NCBI GenBank assembly: GCA_014378155.1
Contig: JACMOF010000521.1
Span: 1 to 7,961, forward strand
DNA: 7,961 bases
Direction of reading: 5' to 3'
DNA from: Caulobacter sp.
Lineage (GTDB): Bacteria; Pseudomonadota; Alphaproteobacteria; Caulobacterales; Caulobacteraceae
The translations under genes were made by a program, and so were the position numbers. The notes under the pieces were generated by a model that made no database searches, was not told where the DNA came from, and saw only the letters and a program-made list of their open reading frames with translations. Below, piece by piece: positions 6,229 through 7,961 of the stretch. The stretch's first letter is position 1. Every line of letters starts with the position of its first letter.

Positions 6229-6672
6229 ATGATCACGCTGCGACTCATCACTAACGACGAGGGTGCGCAGGCTGCGGCGCTCCATCGCCGGGCCGGGGCC
6301 TTGATCCCCGGCTACGACACGTCGCTTCACTCCGAAGCCGAATTCGCCGCCTTCTATCGTGACAGGGTGATGGTCGAGGGTCCTGTCTGGGGCGCGTTCG
6401 AGGACGCCATCCTTCGTGGACATCTCGCGTTGCTGCCTGGATGGATTGACCATCTCTATGTGGACCCAGATTTCCACGGGCAGGGGATCGGCGGCGCCTT
6501 GGTGCGACTTGCCCAGAGCCAGCAAGATGAACTGCGGCTCTACACATTCCAGTCAAACCTCAGAGCCCGGACTCTCTACCAGCGGCATGGCTTCCTGGTC
6601 GAAGAACTGACCGACGGCGCACGCAACGAAGAGAAGATGCCTGACGTGACCTACCACTGGCGACGCCGCTAA
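6229..6672 (+). CDS. GNAT family N-acetyltransferase
   Basis: A 147-residue cytosolic acetyl-CoA-dependent acetyltransferase; the acceptor is unknown. Motif A is clear: IDHLYVDPDFHGQGIGGALV at residues 73-92, carrying the Q-x-x-G-x-A pyrophosphate-binding loop (Q85-G-I-G-G-A90). Motif B follows: LYTFQSNLRARTLYQRHGF at 104-122, with N110 and Y117 in the positions usual for the cofactor-contacting Asn and the general-acid Tyr. The C-terminal DGARNEEKMPDVTYHW is common in small single-domain GNATs. It starts 19 bases after the arsC stop, and its ATG overlaps a TGA in the frame in which arsC starts (ATGA at 6229-6232), so the two were probably co-transcribed. Codon use looks slightly less G/C-biased than in alaS, which may hint at transfer; I have not measured this. 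Confidence 0.9.
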   Translation: MITLRLITNDEGAQAAALHRRAGALIPGYDTSLHSEAEFAAFYRDRVMVEGPVWGAFEDAILRGHLALLPGWIDHLYVDPDFHGQGIGGALVRLAQSQQDELRLYTFQSNLRARTLYQRHGFLVEELTDGARNEEKMPDVTYHWRRR

Positions 6673-6694
6673 ATTGTTTAAGCCCACCACGAAC

Positions 6695-6724
6695 GAAAAA
6701 CGCCCCCCGGTTTCCCGAGGGGCG
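6695..6724 (-). terminator. Rho-independent terminator of icd
   Basis: CGCCCC (6701-6706) and CGG (6708-6710) pair with CCG (6715-6717) and GGGGCG (6719-6724), with one C/A mismatch and a TTTC loop. On the minus strand the stem is followed at once by five T residues (complement of 6696-6700) and then CGTT, the classical layout. It lies 32 bases after the icd stop. In the plus direction the T-run is poor (CTGCTTCTG), so ending of GNAT transcripts here would be weaker. Confidence 0.85.
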
Positions 6725-6756
6725 CTGCTTCTGTTCCGTCGATGACGGTTCGCGAC

Positions 6757-7961
6757 CTAAACCGCCATCGCGATCTTCAGGTTCTCGTCGATCTTGTCGA
6801 GGAAGCCTTCGGTGGTCAGCCACGACTGCTGGTCCCCGACCAGCAGGGCCAGGTCCTTGGTCATGAAGCCGCTCTCAACAGTGTCGACGCAGACCTTTTC
6901 CAGGGTGTGGGCGAAGGCCGTCAGTTCGGCGTTGTCATCCAGCTTGGCGCGGTGGGCCAGGCCACGGGTCCAGGCGAAGATCGACGCGATCGAGTTGGTC
7001 GAGGTGCTTTGGCCCTTCTGGTGCTGGCGATAGTGGCGGGTGACCGTGCCGTGGGCGGCCTCGGCTTCCACCGTCTTGCCGTCCGGGGTCATCAGCACCG
7101 AGGTCATCAGGCCCAGCGAGCCAAAGCCTTGGGCCACGATGTCGGATTGCACGTCGCCGTCATAGTTCTTGCAGGCCCAGACATAGCCGCCCGACCATTT
7201 GATGGCCGAGGCCACCATGTCGTCGATCAGGCGGTGCTCGTAGTGGATGCCCTTGGCCTTGAAGGCCTCGGCATATTCGGCGTCGAAGATCTCCTGGAAG
7301 ATATCCTTGAAGCGGCCGTCATAGGCTTTCAGGATCGTGTTCTTCGTCGACAGATAGTCCGGATAGCCGCGACCCAGGCCATAGGCGAGCGAGGCGTGGG
7401 CGAAGTCGCGGATCGACTCATCCAGATTGTACATGCCCATGGCCACGCCGGCCGACGGGGACTTGTAGATTTCGTGTTCGATCACCACGCCGTCCTCGCC
7501 GACGAACTTCATCGTCAGCGTGCCCTTGCCGGGGAACAGGAAGTCGGTGGCCTTGTACTGGTCGCCGAACGCATGGCGGCCGACGATGATCGGCTGGGTC
7601 CAGCCCGGCACCAGGCGCGGCACGTTCCGGCAGATGATCGGCTCGCGGAAGATCACGCCGCCCAGGATGTTGCGGATGGTGCCGTTCGGCGACTTCCACA
7701 TCTTCTTGAGATTGAACTCGGTGACCCGCTGTTCGTCTGGGGTGATGGTGGCGCACTTGACGGCGACGCCGTGCTTCTTGGTGGCCTCGGCCGCGTCGAT
7801 GGTCACTTGGTCGTTGGTGGCGTCGCGGTTCTCGATCGACAAATCGTAATATTCGATGTCGAGCTCAAGATAGGGGAGGATCAGCTTGTCCTTGATCGCC
7901 TGCCAGATGATGCGGGTCATCTCGTCGCCATCGAGATCGACGACAGGGTTCTGGACTTTGA
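6757..7961 (-). CDS. icd: NADP-dependent isocitrate dehydrogenase, 5' end beyond the window
   Basis: TCA-cycle enzyme converting isocitrate to 2-oxoglutarate with CO2 and NADPH, of the homodimeric eukaryote-like type (also found in alphaproteobacteria), not the E. coli type. Numbering the full protein with DGDEM ending at residue 18, KSPNGTIRN falls near 93-101 with the substrate-binding Ser, Asn and Arg. [11 protein letters not shown] and [20 protein letters not shown] follow, then [17 protein letters not shown] with the catalytic Lys. [11 protein letters not shown] and [19 protein letters not shown] carry the catalytic Tyr and metal-binding Asp residues, and [11 protein letters not shown] carries the NADP-binding loop. 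An ATG at 7920 is the internal Met of [10 protein letters not shown], not the start: the frame stays open to 7961 and reads [13 protein letters not shown]. Only about four residues are missing, giving roughly 404 in all. The gene ends with TAG and its own terminator. Confidence 0.96.
   Translation of the reverse strand, partial: KVQNPVVDLDGDEMTRIIWQAIKDKLILPYLELDIEYYDLSIENRDATNDQVTIDAAEATKKHGVAVKCATITPDEQRVTEFNLKKMWKSPNGTIRNILGGVIFREPIICRNVPRLVPGWTQPIIVGRHAFGDQYKATDFLFPGKGTLTMKFVGEDGVVIEHEIYKSPSAGVAMGMYNLDESIRDFAHASLAYGLGRGYPDYLSTKNTILKAYDGRFKDIFQEIFDAEYAEAFKAKGIHYEHRLIDDMVASAIKWSGGYVWACKNYDGDVQSDIVAQGFGSLGLMTSVLMTPDGKTVEAEAAHGTVTRHYRQHQKGQSTSTNSIASIFAWTRGLAHRAKLDDNAELTAFAHTLEKVCVDTVESGFMTKDLALLVGDQQSWLTTEGFLDKIDENLKIAMAV

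Noticed and set aside
5777..6232. A separate 151-residue gene starting at 5777
   Set aside because: Only its VSEADFPIVIFHNRS segment resembles a protein family. After 5897 it is Arg/Gly-rich out-of-frame ArsC sequence.
6757..7920. icd taken as complete from ATG 7920
   Set aside because: The frame stays open to the window edge and encodes the conserved PVVDLDGDE before that Met, so the true start lies outside.

Overview
The window looks like ordinary chromosomal DNA from a high-GC alphaproteobacterium, most likely in or near the Caulobacterales (Caulobacter/Phenylobacterium type). The reasons are the strong G/C bias at third codon positions, the sequence character of AlaRS, the NADP-type isocitrate dehydrogenase and the DUF1003 and DUF2939 proteins, and two styles of palindromic intergenic repeat that I associate with this class. 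The assignment is inference from sequence style, not a database match.

Layout. Positions 1-471 hold no gene I can support. They are filled by five degenerate copies of a two-hairpin G/C-rich palindromic repeat, four in one orientation and the last inverted, followed by a separate 9-bp hairpin at 388-415. Positions 472-3126 (+) encode alanyl-tRNA synthetase (alaS). A bipartite palindromic element at 3128-3229 fills the gap between alaS and the convergent DUF1003 membrane protein gene (3227-3832, -), and it supplies that gene's stop codon. The DUF1003 Shine-Dalgarno sequence is buried in a 9-bp hairpin. Next on the minus strand are an AEC-family (auxin efflux carrier-like) permease with a TTG start (3990-4973) and a DUF2939 single-span protein (5074-5652).

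A divergent intergenic region leads to a plus-strand pair. The first member is a broken arsC-type arsenate reductase (5852-6209), with a one-base frameshift just before the catalytic Cys and an in-frame loss of about 25 codons that removes the third conserved Arg region. The second is an intact GNAT acetyltransferase (6229-6672). A clear rho-independent terminator at 6695-6724 lies between this gene and the convergent icd gene (6757-7961, -), whose 5' end runs off the window.

How the genes work together. alaS and icd are unrelated housekeeping genes (translation and the TCA cycle). The genes between them look like a loose set of small accessory genes, not one pathway. arsC and the GNAT gene may have formed a small two-gene unit, since the shifted arsC reading frame ends in an ATGA overlap with the GNAT start. 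I find no convincing new multi-gene system. The most interesting signals are the repeat elements, the SD-masking hairpin and the decaying arsC.
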